NCBI RefSeq assembly: GCF_047301505.1
Contig: NZ_CP154840.1
Location: 2,976,001-3,040,000 of the forward strand
DNA from: Lysinibacillus_B sp031181585
GTDB taxonomy: Bacteria; Bacillota; Bacilli; Bacillales_A; Planococcaceae
Direction: 5' to 3'
Length of the DNA stretch: 64,000 bases
In this document: one piece after another, positions 9,941 to 19,163 of the stretch
Layout: each line of letters begins with the position of its first letter
How positions within the stretch are numbered: position 1 is the stretch's first letter
Translations under genes and position numbers: made by a program
Notes under the pieces: generated by a model
Seen by the model: the letters and a program-made list of their open reading frames with translations, nothing else
The model's database searches: none
What the model was told of the DNA's origin: nothing

Positions 9941-11206
9941 CTATGCTGAAGTCTTTTTGTTATCTCTTTTATATTCTGTTCCATCTGCTAATAAAAGCTT
10001 CGGATCAGCCTTATCCGTAATTGTTTCTGCAGTGATGATACATTTTACAATGTCCTCACGAGAAGGCAGCTCATACATTACGTCTAACATAGTTGCTTCA
10101 ATAATGGAGCGAAGCCCACGTGCTCCTGTTTTACGTTCGATTGCAAGCTTCGAGATTTCTACTAATGCTTCTTCTTCGAACTCAAGCTCTACATTATCAA
10201 GCTCTAGCATTTTTTGATATTGTTTTGCTAATGCATTTTTAGGTTCAGTTAAAATGCGGACTAATGCATCAACATTCAGCTGCTCTAAAGATGCTAATAC
10301 AGGCAGACGACCAATAAATTCAGGAATTAACCCAAATTTCAATAAGTCTTCTGGAATTAAGTGAGCAAGCAGCGAACCTTCCTCTTCCTGAGTGCTTAAG
10401 TTTGTGCCAAAGCCAATGACTTTTTCACCTTGACGGCGTTTAATGATTTGTTCGATACCATCAAATGCGCCTCCTACGATAAATAGGATATTTGAAGTAT
10501 CAATTTGCAGGAACTCTTGATGCGGGTGTTTGCGTCCGCCTTGTGGAGGTACACTTGCTACTGTTCCTTCCAAAATTTTGAGAAGGGCTTGCTGTACACC
10601 TTCACCTGATACGTCGCGAGTAATCGAAGGATTTTCAGATTTACGCGCTACTTTATCGATTTCATCGATATAAATGATCCCTTTTTCTGCACGCTCGATA
10701 TCATAATCAGCTGCCTGGATCAATTTAAGAAGAATATTTTCCACATCTTCCCCTACATAGCCCGCTTCTGTCAAAGACGTCGCATCTGCAATTGCAAATG
10801 GTACATTCAGAATGCGTGCCAATGTCTGAGCAAGCAATGTTTTACCACTACCTGTTGGTCCGATCAACACAATGTTAGACTTTGATAACTCTACGTCATC
10901 AATTTTCGCATTTGAGTTAATGCGTTTATAGTGATTGTACACAGCAACGGCTAAAGCTTTTTTAGCACGTTCTTGTCCAATTACGTATTCATCTAATATG
11001 TTTAAAATTTCCTTCGGCTTGGGAATATCTTTAAATTCGATTTCTTCTTCCACGCCTAGCTCTTCTACTACGATTTCCGAGCATAGCTCGATACATTCGT
11101 CACAAATATATACGCCCGGTCCTGCAACCAGCTTACGAACTTGTTCTTGTGGCTTCCCACAGAAAGAGCACTTTAAATTGCCTTTTTCATCATTAAATTT
11201 AAACAA
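9941..11206 (-). CDS. clpX: ATP-dependent Clp protease ATP-binding subunit ClpX
   Basis: 421-residue unfoldase that feeds tagged substrates to ClpP. N-terminal zinc-binding domain with the four-cysteine pattern CSFC...CDEC (Cys 10, 13, 35, 38), AAA+ domain with Walker A GPTGSGKT, Walker B IIYIDEID and pore loop GYVGEDV, then the C-terminal D2 helix bundle. Start codon is TTG at 11206 preceded by AGGGGTG; the resulting MFKFN N-terminus matches ClpX proteins. tig lies upstream and lon downstream, the standard Bacillus order. Confidence 0.97.
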   Translation of the reverse strand: MFKFNDEKGNLKCSFCGKPQEQVRKLVAGPGVYICDECIELCSEIVVEELGVEEEIEFKDIPKPKEILNILDEYVIGQERAKKALAVAVYNHYKRINSNAKIDDVELSKSNIVLIGPTGSGKTLLAQTLARILNVPFAIADATSLTEAGYVGEDVENILLKLIQAADYDIERAEKGIIYIDEIDKVARKSENPSITRDVSGEGVQQALLKILEGTVASVPPQGGRKHPHQEFLQIDTSNILFIVGGAFDGIEQIIKRRQGEKVIGFGTNLSTQEEEGSLLAHLIPEDLLKFGLIPEFIGRLPVLASLEQLNVDALVRILTEPKNALAKQYQKMLELDNVELEFEEEALVEISKLAIERKTGARGLRSIIEATMLDVMYELPSREDIVKCIITAETITDKADPKLLLADGTEYKRDNKKTSA

Positions 11207-11351
11207 TTTGTTTCACCCCTATTCAAGCAACAATCTTACAAGATTATCCGCTTATTATCAAATATATTGACTGTAAAAAAAGTTGCCTATATGTACAGTA
11301 CCCAAAATCTATGTATATAACATGCCCATTTCTTTCTGATAAGAAAAGCAT

Positions 11352-11442
11352 ATTCGCGCCAAGATAACTGCAACAAGCTGTGTGAAGCATACCCTCAGCA
11401 TGCTTAGTGTCTGCATGCCGCACCTTATCAGCAAGCGCGAAT
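11352..11442. repeat. GC-rich structured spacer between tig and clpX
   Basis: An 8-bp inverted repeat ATTCGCGC / GCGCGAAT bounds about 90 bp that also holds an inner hairpin around GCATGC...GCATGC. Base composition is higher in GC than the flanks. Nature unknown: a leader structure for clpX, a small RNA or a relic repeat. Confidence 0.3.
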
Positions 11443-11533
11443 GACAAGCCAGTTGTATAGCTCTAAACTTGTCCTTTTCAATTATTTAGAAAGACTCATC
11501 TAAACTGATTGTTCGGTGAGTAATATAATGTTT

Positions 11534-11553
11534 AGATAGATTCATATCTATCT
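11534..11553. repeat. 8-bp palindrome near the tig terminator
   Basis: AGATAGAT-TCAT-ATCTATCT, perfect on both arms. It lies just past the tig terminator hairpin and could be an operator or a weak second hairpin; I cannot decide. Confidence 0.3.
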
Positions 11554-11554
11554 G

Positions 11555-11590
11555 CCAAAACAAGGCACGGGAAGTTCCGTGCCTTGTTTT
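11555..11590 (-). terminator. Terminator after tig
   Basis: Perfect 10-bp stem CAAGGCACGG / CCGTGCCTTG with a six-base loop, bounded by AAAA and TTTT so it can act in both directions. It is about 60 bases past the tig stop. Confidence 0.85.
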
Positions 11591-11650
11591 GTCTTTTATT
11601 AACTCTATTCTACACGATTAGTGTTTCGCTGTCGTATATTTTATCTGAAA

Positions 11651-12940
11651 TTATTCAGAAATTTTAGCATTTTCTACTAAAAGTTCTACAGTTTTCTTTG
11701 TTTTTACATCATTTTCCAGAATAGCTGTGCCGCCTAAAGCTGTTTTAATTTGGTCAACAGTCATACCAAATTGAGAAGCCATAGCATCTAGCTCAGTTGT
11801 AATATCTTCTTCTGATACTTCAACATTTTCCGCTTTAGCGATTGCTTCTAAAGTTAATGCAACGCGTACACGGTTTTCAGCATCTTCTTTCATTTGTTCA
11901 CGCAATTGCTCTTCAGTTTGACCAGAGAACTGGAAGTACAATTCAAGGTTCATACCTTGCATTTGTAAACGTTGACCGAATTCTTGCACCATACGATCTA
12001 ATTCTGTGTTGATCATACCAGCCGGAATTTCCATTTCAGCGTTTGCAGCTGCTTTTTCTACTAACTCATCACGAAGAGCGCCTTCTGATTCAGCTTTCTT
12101 TTGTTCCACAGTTTGATCTTTAATTTTAGCACGTAATGCTTCTAAAGATTCAACTTCTGGATCGATTTCTTTTGCGAACTCGTCGTTTAATTCTGGAAGT
12201 ACTTTCGTTTTTACTTCTTTAATAGTTACTTTGAAAGTAGCTTCTTTACCTGCAAGCTCAGCTGCATGGTATTCTTCTGGGAATGTTACAACAACTTCTT
12301 TTGATTCGCCGGCTTTTACGCCTACTAATTGCTCTTCAAAGCCAGGAATGAAAGAACCTGAACCGATTTCTAATGGGTAGTCTTCGCCTTTACCACCTTC
12401 GAAAGCTTCTCCATCTTGGAAACCTTCAAAGTCGATTACAGCTGTGTCGCCTTCTTCAATAGCGCCATCTTCTTTGATTTCTAATTCTGCTTTACGAGCT
12501 AATTGCTCTTGAATTTGTGCTTCTACTTCTTCATCAGTTACTTCAGTTGGAAGTTTTGTAACTTCTAACCCTTTGTATTCGCCTAGTTTTGGTTCAGGCT
12601 TTACTGTTACAGTAGCTGTGAATGTGAAATCTTGGCCTTTAGCAAAGTTTTCAGTACCAGCGATTTCTGGATAGTCAACCGGCTCAATGCCAGCTTCGTC
12701 GATTGCATTAGAGTATGCATCAGGAATGATGATTTCTAAAGCATCTTGGTATAGAGCTTCCACACCATATTTTTTCTCAAATAACGGACGCGGCATTTTC
12801 CCTTTACGGAAACCTGGCTCGTTGATTTGTTTAACGATTTTGTTGAATGCTTTGTCTAAAGCGTTGTTTACTTCTGTAGCAGGCACTTCGATTGTTAATA
12901 AACCTTGGTTACCTTCTTGTTTTTCCCATTTTACTGACAT
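11651..12940 (-). CDS. tig: Trigger factor, ribosome-bound chaperone and prolyl isomerase
   Basis: 429 residues, the usual length. The N-terminal ribosome-binding domain includes the FRKGKMPR signature (GFRKGKxPR type); an FKBP-like PPIase domain follows around residues 150-245 (GDTAVIDFEGFQDGEAFEGG region), then the helical C-terminal chaperone arms. It binds near the ribosome exit tunnel and shields nascent chains. ATG at 12940 follows GGAGGTCAT. Terminators separate it from clpX, so the block is syntenic rather than a single operon. Confidence 0.97.
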   Translation of the reverse strand: MSVKWEKQEGNQGLLTIEVPATEVNNALDKAFNKIVKQINEPGFRKGKMPRPLFEKKYGVEALYQDALEIIIPDAYSNAIDEAGIEPVDYPEIAGTENFAKGQDFTFTATVTVKPEPKLGEYKGLEVTKLPTEVTDEEVEAQIQEQLARKAELEIKEDGAIEEGDTAVIDFEGFQDGEAFEGGKGEDYPLEIGSGSFIPGFEEQLVGVKAGESKEVVVTFPEEYHAAELAGKEATFKVTIKEVKTKVLPELNDEFAKEIDPEVESLEALRAKIKDQTVEQKKAESEGALRDELVEKAAANAEMEIPAGMINTELDRMVQEFGQRLQMQGMNLELYFQFSGQTEEQLREQMKEDAENRVRVALTLEAIAKAENVEVSEEDITTELDAMASQFGMTVDQIKTALGGTAILENDVKTKKTVELLVENAKISE

Positions 12941-13045
12941 TTAGATGACCTCCAAAATAAGTTTAAGGTTGTGTACCAATTCTTCGTTTTATACGATTTG
13001 ACAACCATTTTAGTATATCATAGATGAGCTCAGTTTCAACTTTTT

Positions 13046-14044
13046 TCACATATGTTGTAATTCTGTCAGCTTTTCAAGGTGATGGAGAAAGTCAATAATT
13101 TCATAATCCATCTCCTGCATCTTGCCGAACATTGCCCCTACATACTCAATATAACTTTGTGCTACACCCTCGTTATCATAGTCCAGCCATTCGAATGGAT
13201 AGGTAACGATTGCATGCTTTGCAATTAAATGCTGCACAAGCTCGAGCGTCGATGGCTCCTGCTCCAGCTCTCTCATAATTATTTCTGCTACCACTTGAAA
13301 TTGCGGCATTTTCGTCGGCAGCTGGAGCTCTATTGGATTGACCTTCAAGCACCGGTCAAATTTTTTCACTTCAATTTCCATCGACACTTCCTGCTCGACT
13401 AACAGCAGCAAAACTAGACTCTTAACAAACGGATGAGTTTGTTCGTGTTCAATGATCGTCTTGAGAGAAAAGGCAATCGGTCTTATATTAGCCATCATTA
13501 ATTCGTGAACGATAACAAGCTGCTCTTCTGTTTTTTTCTCAAGGAATACGTCAATTGAAAAATCATTTTCTGCTGATTCTTGAATAATCTCTACTTCTTC
13601 CTGCACGCGCTTATTCTCCGCAATATCAGCATTTAGATTTTTCAGCCTCGTAAATTTATCCATCTGCTCTTCCGGAATGACCTCTTCTTCCATTAACGAT
13701 TCAATGATTTTCTCTACTTGTTTAAACTGGCGTAATTGCATGCAAATCGTTAAGTAGAGCTCCATTGCTTCAAAGTACATAGAAGGCCCGATTTCAAGAA
13801 GCCGTTCACATATTTCCTTGGCCTTTTCAAAATCACGTGTTTCATATAAAGAATAAGCATACACACTCAGCGTCATTTCATCGCCAGTTGTATATTGCAA
13901 AGCTTCTTCAAATTTATCATTCGCTAAATCATATTGATAATCTTCTGTATAGGTATGTGCTTGATCCAACAGTTTTTCAACAGTTCCTGGAAATACAAAA
14001 ACGTTTTCAAACATAGGCAGTTGTTTTTTCTTATTCTTTTTCAA
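13046..14044 (-). CDS. TPR-repeat protein, YsoA-like
   Basis: About 332 residues, nearly all helical, with TPR-type pairs around YDLANDKFEEAL and FEKAKEICERLLEIGP near the N-terminus and an acidic, degenerate remainder. Position directly upstream of tig is that of Bacillus ysoA, a TPR protein of unknown role. I prefer the TTG at 14044 because GGGAGTGAT lies before it and the product then begins with a Lys-rich stretch; an in-frame ATG at 14077 has only a weak site. TPR folds mediate protein contacts; the partner is unknown. Confidence 0.75.
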   Translation of the reverse strand: MKKNKKKQLPMFENVFVFPGTVEKLLDQAHTYTEDYQYDLANDKFEEALQYTTGDEMTLSVYAYSLYETRDFEKAKEICERLLEIGPSMYFEAMELYLTICMQLRQFKQVEKIIESLMEEEVIPEEQMDKFTRLKNLNADIAENKRVQEEVEIIQESAENDFSIDVFLEKKTEEQLVIVHELMMANIRPIAFSLKTIIEHEQTHPFVKSLVLLLLVEQEVSMEIEVKKFDRCLKVNPIELQLPTKMPQFQVVAEIIMRELEQEPSTLELVQHLIAKHAIVTYPFEWLDYDNEGVAQSYIEYVGAMFGKMQEMDYEIIDFLHHLEKLTELQHM

Positions 14045-14229
14045 AAAGCTATCACTCCCGGTCCATGCATCTATCATTACCCATTCTACAGGCGAATGCT
14101 TTCCTGAACAATCCCAAGTATAATAGACGTTTCATTTTTTATTATGTTTCCCTCCACCAATGCTTCCTACCTATCCCACCCATATTTTTGTGCTATACTA
14201 TATGCTACGAAATCAGAAGGAGTATGATT

Positions 14230-15027
14230 ATGAACTACGGATTTATCGGCCTTGGAAATATGGCGACAGCCATTATAAAGGGCATGGCAACAAGCAAAAA
14301 ATTTGATACAAACCATATATACGGAATGAACCGTTCTTACGAAAAGACAGATGAATTAGTCCAGCAGTATGGCATACAGGGCTGTGCGACTATTGAAGAT
14401 TTAATGAAAAAAGCGGACATAGTCGTATTGGCTGTCAAGCCTCAAGTATTGCCTTCGATTCTGCCAACTATAAAAACTTTTTTACGAAAAGACCAAATTG
14501 TTATATCAGTGGCAGCCGGAAAAACTTTGTCCTACTTACAGGAACAGTTACATGAACATTCCTCGATTTTCCGCGTCATGCCGAATATTAATGCTGTCAT
14601 TGGTGCTTCAACGAGCTGTTACTCAACATCTGTTTCAGCTTCAAATGCACATAAGCAATTAGTCGAAGAAATGTTTGAGACAATCGGGACAATTGTTGAG
14701 CTGCCGGAAAATTTATTTTCTATTTTCACAACAATCGGGTGTGCCTCTCCGGCCTTCACTTATCTTTATATCGATTCACTCGCCCGTGCCGCAGTACGAG
14801 AAGGGATGCCAAAGGAAATGGCGCTTAAAATCGCTGCAAGCTCTGTGTTGGGCAGTGCGCAAATGGTATTGGAATCGAATGAGCATCCGATGGCATTAGT
14901 AGACCAGGTATGCTCTCCGGGAGGCACAACAATCCAGGGGATCACTTCTTTGCAGGCAAATCGTTTTGAAGGCGTTATTCATGATGCAGTAACTGCCGTA
15001 ACAAAAAAAGACCATAGCCTGCAATGA
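14230..15027 (+). CDS. Pyrroline-5-carboxylate reductase family protein (ProC-like)
   Basis: 265 residues. Rossmann motif GFIGLGNMATAIIKG at the N-terminus, VKPQVLP in the cofactor domain, and the C-terminal dimer signature with VCSPGGTTIQGI, which corresponds to the family PGGTT motif. Such enzymes reduce pyrroline-5-carboxylate to proline with NAD(P)H. ATG at 14230 follows AAGGAG at seven bases; an earlier in-frame ATG at 14224 is too close to the site. It is a stand-alone gene, so it could be a paralogue of a main proC elsewhere (Bacillus has several). Confidence 0.88.
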   Translation: MNYGFIGLGNMATAIIKGMATSKKFDTNHIYGMNRSYEKTDELVQQYGIQGCATIEDLMKKADIVVLAVKPQVLPSILPTIKTFLRKDQIVISVAAGKTLSYLQEQLHEHSSIFRVMPNINAVIGASTSCYSTSVSASNAHKQLVEEMFETIGTIVELPENLFSIFTTIGCASPAFTYLYIDSLARAAVREGMPKEMALKIAASSVLGSAQMVLESNEHPMALVDQVCSPGGTTIQGITSLQANRFEGVIHDAVTAVTKKDHSLQ

Positions 15028-15028
15028 T

Positions 15029-15061
15029 AAAAAGGCGCCAGTCCCATTAGAGGACGGCGCC
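15029..15061 (-). terminator. Terminator, minus-strand polarity
   Basis: GGCGCC outer stem plus GTCC/GGAC inner stem, with a T-run only on the minus strand. It lies about 175 bases past the four-TM gene and faces the end of the ProC-like gene. Confidence 0.6.
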
Positions 15062-15236
15062 CGTATTCATTCATAATAGAAGGAATGTTCTTTAGGATTG
15101 TACCAAATCCAGAAATCTAATTTATAATACCCCTTTTTAAAAGGAGTAAACCTAACACCCATTATTTTTCCTAAAAATTTATGGAATTCCTACCTATTGA
15201 AATAAGCATGCCGGCTTTTTATCGGGCTGGCGGCTG

Positions 15237-15764
15237 CTATTCGTATAATGTATCATCTATAAAGCCAATATTTTTCTTGAATTTTTCCCTCGATAGTATA
15301 CCGACATAAAGCGCAAGCAATAAACCCATACACAAGAGAGAGCTCAGCTCAAAATAACCTAGAGCGCTTTGCTGGGTAAATAACTCAAGCTGTCTTTCCA
15401 TTTCTCCAGGAGTTCCTATACGAGGCAACGCATTCATACAGAAATAGGTAAAGACTTGTACAGTTGAAATGGCAATCAAAAATCCAAGTGTAGACAGTTT
15501 TACGATATATTTCCCTTCCGCAATAACACGGTAAAGAAAATTAATTGCCAACCCAATAACAATGAAATGAGCCAATAAACTTGTCAGCTGCAACGGCAAA
15601 TACAGCGGACTCATCAATTCAGCAAACCCTTGTAGTGACTGCTTCGGAATGACTGCTCCAGTGCTTACGCTGACTAGAATGAAAAATAAAATGAAAACCG
15701 TATAACTCAAAGGATTTAGCATTCGGCTTAATATAAATCCTAACATAAACACTCTACTAGACAT
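15237..15764 (-). CDS. Four-TM membrane protein of unknown function (paralogue A)
   Basis: 175 residues with four hydrophobic segments (about residues 10-35, 60-85, 92-115, 145-165). No family recognised. It is clearly related to the protein encoded at 24431-24949: both carry an IAxSxxQ..(T/S)FFC/YFC...LP block in the third segment and an xxALYVGILSREKF / AFYIGALSRVHF ending. ATG at 15764 follows AAGGTG at six bases. Stand-alone gene; no catalytic residues visible. Confidence 0.7.
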   Translation of the reverse strand: MSSRVFMLGFILSRMLNPLSYTVFILFFILVSVSTGAVIPKQSLQGFAELMSPLYLPLQLTSLLAHFIVIGLAINFLYRVIAEGKYIVKLSTLGFLIAISTVQVFTYFCMNALPRIGTPGEMERQLELFTQQSALGYFELSSLLCMGLLLALYVGILSREKFKKNIGFIDDTLYE

Positions 15765-16035
15765 CTCCATCACCTTCTTTTTGAAATTTTAGGTTGGATA
15801 CGAAGCGTACTTGTCGTGTTACGTTACAGCGTGTTGTATTGTCCTATACAACTACATACCCGATTGATAACAACTAAATACTTTATTTAATTTAATCCTC
15901 GAGAAGAAAAAAGCTGCTTTATTCCTTTAATTTCTGAATTATACAACAGCCCATCAAAATCCTGCCGTCTGATTTTCATTTTATTATTCACAGTCTGTTC
16001 TTAAAAATACATTCGTTTTTATTGATAAAAAACCA

Positions 16036-16064
16036 TTGATAGCAAAGTCAGTATTCTGTATAAT
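16036..16064 (+). promoter_or_regulatory. Sigma-A promoter of the carboxynorspermidine operon
   Basis: TTGATA, 17-base spacer, TATAAT, ending 45 bases before the TTG start of the synthase gene. The match to consensus is 11 of 12 with ideal spacing. Confidence 0.75.
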
Positions 16065-16109
16065 CAATCTTGTTTTAAAAACTGATACACTAGGGAGCGT
16101 GACAACAAA

Positions 16110-17336
16110 TTGGGTAAAGCATTGATTATTGGAGCTGGCGGTGTTGCCAGCGTAGTCGTACACAAATGTGTGCAAAACTCAGAAGTATTCGAAGAGATTA
16201 TGATCGCGAGTCGGACAAAATCAAAATGTGATGCTTTAAAAGAAAAATTAGACGGCGGTAAAACGATCATCCATACTGCACAGGTGGATGCGGACAATAC
16301 GGAAGAGCTAATTGAATTAATCAATGGATTTAAACCAGATGTGGTAATCAACGTAGCTTTACCATATCAAGATTTAACGATTATGGATGCATGTTTAGCA
16401 ACAAAGACGCATTACGTAGATACAGCAAACTACGAGCCTCTTGATACAGCTAAATTTGAATATAAATGGCAATGGGCTTACAAGGAGAAATTTGAAGAAG
16501 CAGGTATTACTGCCCTTCTAGGTTCTGGTTTTGACCCAGGTGTAACAGGCGTATTCACTGCGCATGCACAAAAACACCACTTCGACGAAATTCATTACAT
16601 TGATATCGTTGATGCAAACGGCGGCGACCACGGCCTTCCATTCGCAACAAACTTCAACCCTGAAATCAACATTCGCGAAATTACTGCAAATGGCCGTTTC
16701 TGGAAAGAAGGAGAATGGGTAGAAACAGCTCCACTTGAGCATAAAATGGTATACAACTTACCAGAAATCGGCGAAAAAGATTGCTACCTTCTTTACCATG
16801 AAGAATTAGAGTCTTTAGCTAAAAATATTAAAGGCCTTAAACAAATCCGTTTCTGGATGACATTCGGTGAAAAATATTTAACACATTTACGCGTTTTAGA
16901 AAACGTTGGTATGACTTCAATCGAGCCAATCGAATTCCAAGGTCAAATGATCCAGCCAATTCAATTTTTAAAAGCTGTTTTACCAGACCCAGCAACGCTT
17001 GGTCCACTAACAAAAGGTAAAACAAACATTGGCTGTGTCGTTCGCGGAATCAAAGACGGCAAAGAAAAAACGTACTACGTATATAACGTATGTGATCATC
17101 AGGAGTGCTACCGTGAAGTAGGTTCACAAGCAATTTCTTACACTACAGGTGTACCAGCAATGATTGGTGCTATGCTTGTCATGAATGGCGAATGGCAAAA
17201 ACCTGGTGTATGGAATGTAGAAGAATTCAACCCAGATCCATTCATGGATGCATTGAATAAATGGGGACTTCCATGGCACGAAACTGAAAACCCTGAACTA
17301 ATCGATTTAGATTTCACAACAAAAGAGGCTAAATAA
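16110..17336 (+). CDS. Carboxynorspermidine/carboxyspermidine synthase (saccharopine dehydrogenase family)
   Basis: 408 residues. Rossmann fold at the N-terminus (GAGGVAS, residues 8-14), GSGFDPGVTGVF in the middle, and the saccharopine-dehydrogenase C-terminal domain. Members of this branch condense aspartate semialdehyde with a diamine (putrescine or diaminopropane) and reduce the imine with NADPH, giving carboxyspermidine or carboxynorspermidine. Start is TTG at 16110 with GGGAG upstream. The next gene, one base after its stop, is the matching decarboxylase, which firmly supports the assignment over lysine metabolism. Which diamine is used cannot be read from the sequence. Confidence 0.9.
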   Translation: MGKALIIGAGGVASVVVHKCVQNSEVFEEIMIASRTKSKCDALKEKLDGGKTIIHTAQVDADNTEELIELINGFKPDVVINVALPYQDLTIMDACLATKTHYVDTANYEPLDTAKFEYKWQWAYKEKFEEAGITALLGSGFDPGVTGVFTAHAQKHHFDEIHYIDIVDANGGDHGLPFATNFNPEINIREITANGRFWKEGEWVETAPLEHKMVYNLPEIGEKDCYLLYHEELESLAKNIKGLKQIRFWMTFGEKYLTHLRVLENVGMTSIEPIEFQGQMIQPIQFLKAVLPDPATLGPLTKGKTNIGCVVRGIKDGKEKTYYVYNVCDHQECYREVGSQAISYTTGVPAMIGAMLVMNGEWQKPGVWNVEEFNPDPFMDALNKWGLPWHETENPELIDLDFTTKEAK

Positions 17337-17337
17337 G

Positions 17338-18477
17338 ATGAAGCAGATCGATTGGAAACAAGCGCCTTCACCTAGCTTTGTCGTGGACGAGCGCTTATTA
17401 AAACGCAACTTAGAATTACTGAAATCTGTCCAGGACCGCACTGGCTGCGATATTTTACTTGCACTGAAAGGCTTTTCCATGTGGTCAACATTCCCAATGG
17501 CACGTGACTATCTGAAGGGGATTACTTCCTCTTCTTTATTTGAAGCACGTCTTGGGTATGAAGAGTTTGGAAAAGAAGTGCATGCCTATGCCCCAGCGTA
17601 TGCAGATCATGAGATCGATGAATACCTGAAGTACGTGGATCACATTGTCTTCAATTCATTTGATCAGCTTGCTCGTTATAAAGAAAAGGTACAGGCACTT
17701 GATAAGCATGTATCAATTGGCTTACGTGTAAACCCTGGATATTCCGAGGTAGAAACACCTCTTTACGATCCATGCTATACAAACTCGCGTCTTGGGATTC
17801 CATTTGAGTCCTTCAAACCTGAAGAACTTGATGGTGTCGAGGGTATACATTTCCATGCAATGTGCGAACAAAACGCCGACGTGCTGGAACGTATTTTAGT
17901 TCATTTTGAGGAAAAATACGGCGAATACCTGCACCAAATGAAATGGATCAACTTTGGCGGCGGACACCACATCACTCGCGAAGATTATGATGTGGAACTG
18001 TTGATTAAATTAATCAACCGCATCCAGGAAACATATGATGTAAAGGTTATTTTGGAGCCAGGAGAGGCAATTGCTTTGAATACTGGCTATTTGGTGGCAA
18101 CTGTACTGGATACAATTAAAAACGGTATGGATCTAGCTATCTTGGATACTTCAGCTACTTGTCATATGCCAGATACACTTGAAATGCCATACCGTCCGAT
18201 GATCATCGGCTCAGGAATGCCAAACGAGAAAAAGTATACGTATCGTCTTGGCGGCATGACGTGTCTAGCTGGAGACGTTATCGGCGATTATTCTTTCGAT
18301 GAACCGTTAAAGGCAGGCGACCGCTTAGTATTCACTGATATGGCACACTATACAATGGTAAAGACGCACATGTTCAATGGCGTGAACCTGCCAAGTATCT
18401 GCCTATACAATGAAGAAGAAGGCGTAAAAGTTGTACGCTCTTTCGGCTTTGAAGATTACCGAAACCGCTTATCGTAA
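17338..18477 (+). CDS. nspC: Carboxynorspermidine decarboxylase
   Basis: 379 residues, fold-III PLP decarboxylase of the alanine racemase/ornithine decarboxylase type. The PLP lysine is in LLALKGF near residue 44, the glycine-rich phosphate loop is FGGGHH, and EPGEA and the DTSATCHMPD segment carry family residues. It removes CO2 from carboxy(nor)spermidine to give spermidine or norspermidine, the last step of the alternative polyamine route. Begins one base after the synthase stop, so the two are translationally coupled. Confidence 0.93.
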   Translation: MKQIDWKQAPSPSFVVDERLLKRNLELLKSVQDRTGCDILLALKGFSMWSTFPMARDYLKGITSSSLFEARLGYEEFGKEVHAYAPAYADHEIDEYLKYVDHIVFNSFDQLARYKEKVQALDKHVSIGLRVNPGYSEVETPLYDPCYTNSRLGIPFESFKPEELDGVEGIHFHAMCEQNADVLERILVHFEEKYGEYLHQMKWINFGGGHHITREDYDVELLIKLINRIQETYDVKVILEPGEAIALNTGYLVATVLDTIKNGMDLAILDTSATCHMPDTLEMPYRPMIIGSGMPNEKKYTYRLGGMTCLAGDVIGDYSFDEPLKAGDRLVFTDMAHYTMVKTHMFNGVNLPSICLYNEEEGVKVVRSFGFEDYRNRLS

Positions 18478-18497
18478 GAAGTAACAGCTATAAAACA

Positions 18498-18542
18498 AAA
18501 ACAGCACTGCAAAAGGGGAAGCCCTAATGCGGTGCTGTTTTT
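18498..18542. terminator. Bidirectional terminator after nspC
   Basis: AAACAGCACTGC pairs with GCGGTGCTGTTT, with TTTTT on the plus strand and T-rich sequence on the minus strand. It serves nspC and the convergent GyrI-like gene. Confidence 0.85.
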
Positions 18543-18556
18543 CGATTGAAGGGACT

Positions 18557-19003
18557 TTATGAATGGATCGGCAGATAAATCACTACTTTTTCCTCCCCTT
18601 CTTCCATTGGATGATACGTTTCCACAATATATTGCGTCAAATCTCTTTTATCCCCTTGTTGCTCTAGCCATTTCAATAAATGCTCATACAGGCTGCTAAT
18701 TTCCTTTAGTTTCCCTCTTGTCATGGCATAATGCCCACCTGTTTCGATATAATTCATCTGTGGGGGAACTTTCTTTACATGCTCGTTTATCATTACACCT
18801 ACATAATAATGCCCTTCTTGATGATCATGACCTCTTTTTGGCTCATAGAGAGCTATTTCAATACCTGAGTGGTTCTTCACTTCGTCTATACGATGAAGAA
18901 ACTGCTGCGCAAGCTCAGGAACCTCTGTCCCGAAATTCATGAAAGCGCCTTCCCCTTTTAGTCCAACTATTTTAAAGGTTTTTGTTACGTGCTGGCATTT
19001 CAT
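18557..19003 (-). CDS. GyrI-like small-molecule-binding domain protein
   Basis: 148 residues resembling the stand-alone effector-binding (GyrI/AraC C-terminal, SOUL-like) domain: a first beta-alpha-beta half, then a second half beginning near YVGVMINEHVKKVPPQM with the typical TGGHYAMTRGK strand and a helix. No DNA-binding domain is attached. Such free domains bind drugs or hydrophobic compounds, sometimes as enzymes. I start it at ATG 19003 (GGGG just upstream); an in-frame ATG twelve bases earlier is possible. Confidence 0.75.
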   Translation of the reverse strand: MKCQHVTKTFKIVGLKGEGAFMNFGTEVPELAQQFLHRIDEVKNHSGIEIALYEPKRGHDHQEGHYYVGVMINEHVKKVPPQMNYIETGGHYAMTRGKLKEISSLYEHLLKWLEQQGDKRDLTQYIVETYHPMEEGEEKVVIYLPIHS

Positions 19004-19112
19004 TGGTATCCCCATTTCTTATTACTAGTTTTACTATCCATTCTTCAGCTAGTTATTAAATACCTTTTAGGACACCATTTTTTCATTTACAACTTTATTT
19101 TAGTTAAAAAAG

Positions 19113-19146
19113 AAAAAAAAGGTTACTGAATTTATATCAGTACCCC
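19113..19146 (-). terminator. Terminator of the ger operon
   Basis: GGTACTGA / TCAGTAACC stem with a one-base bulge followed by eight T on the minus strand, right after the gerC stop. Confidence 0.75.
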
Positions 19147-19163
19147 CTCTTTTTCATAGTTTT

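Noticed and set aside
11244..11447. 67-codon minus-strand ORF in the tig-clpX spacer
   Set aside because: It coincides with the structured inverted-repeat segment and resembles no protein.
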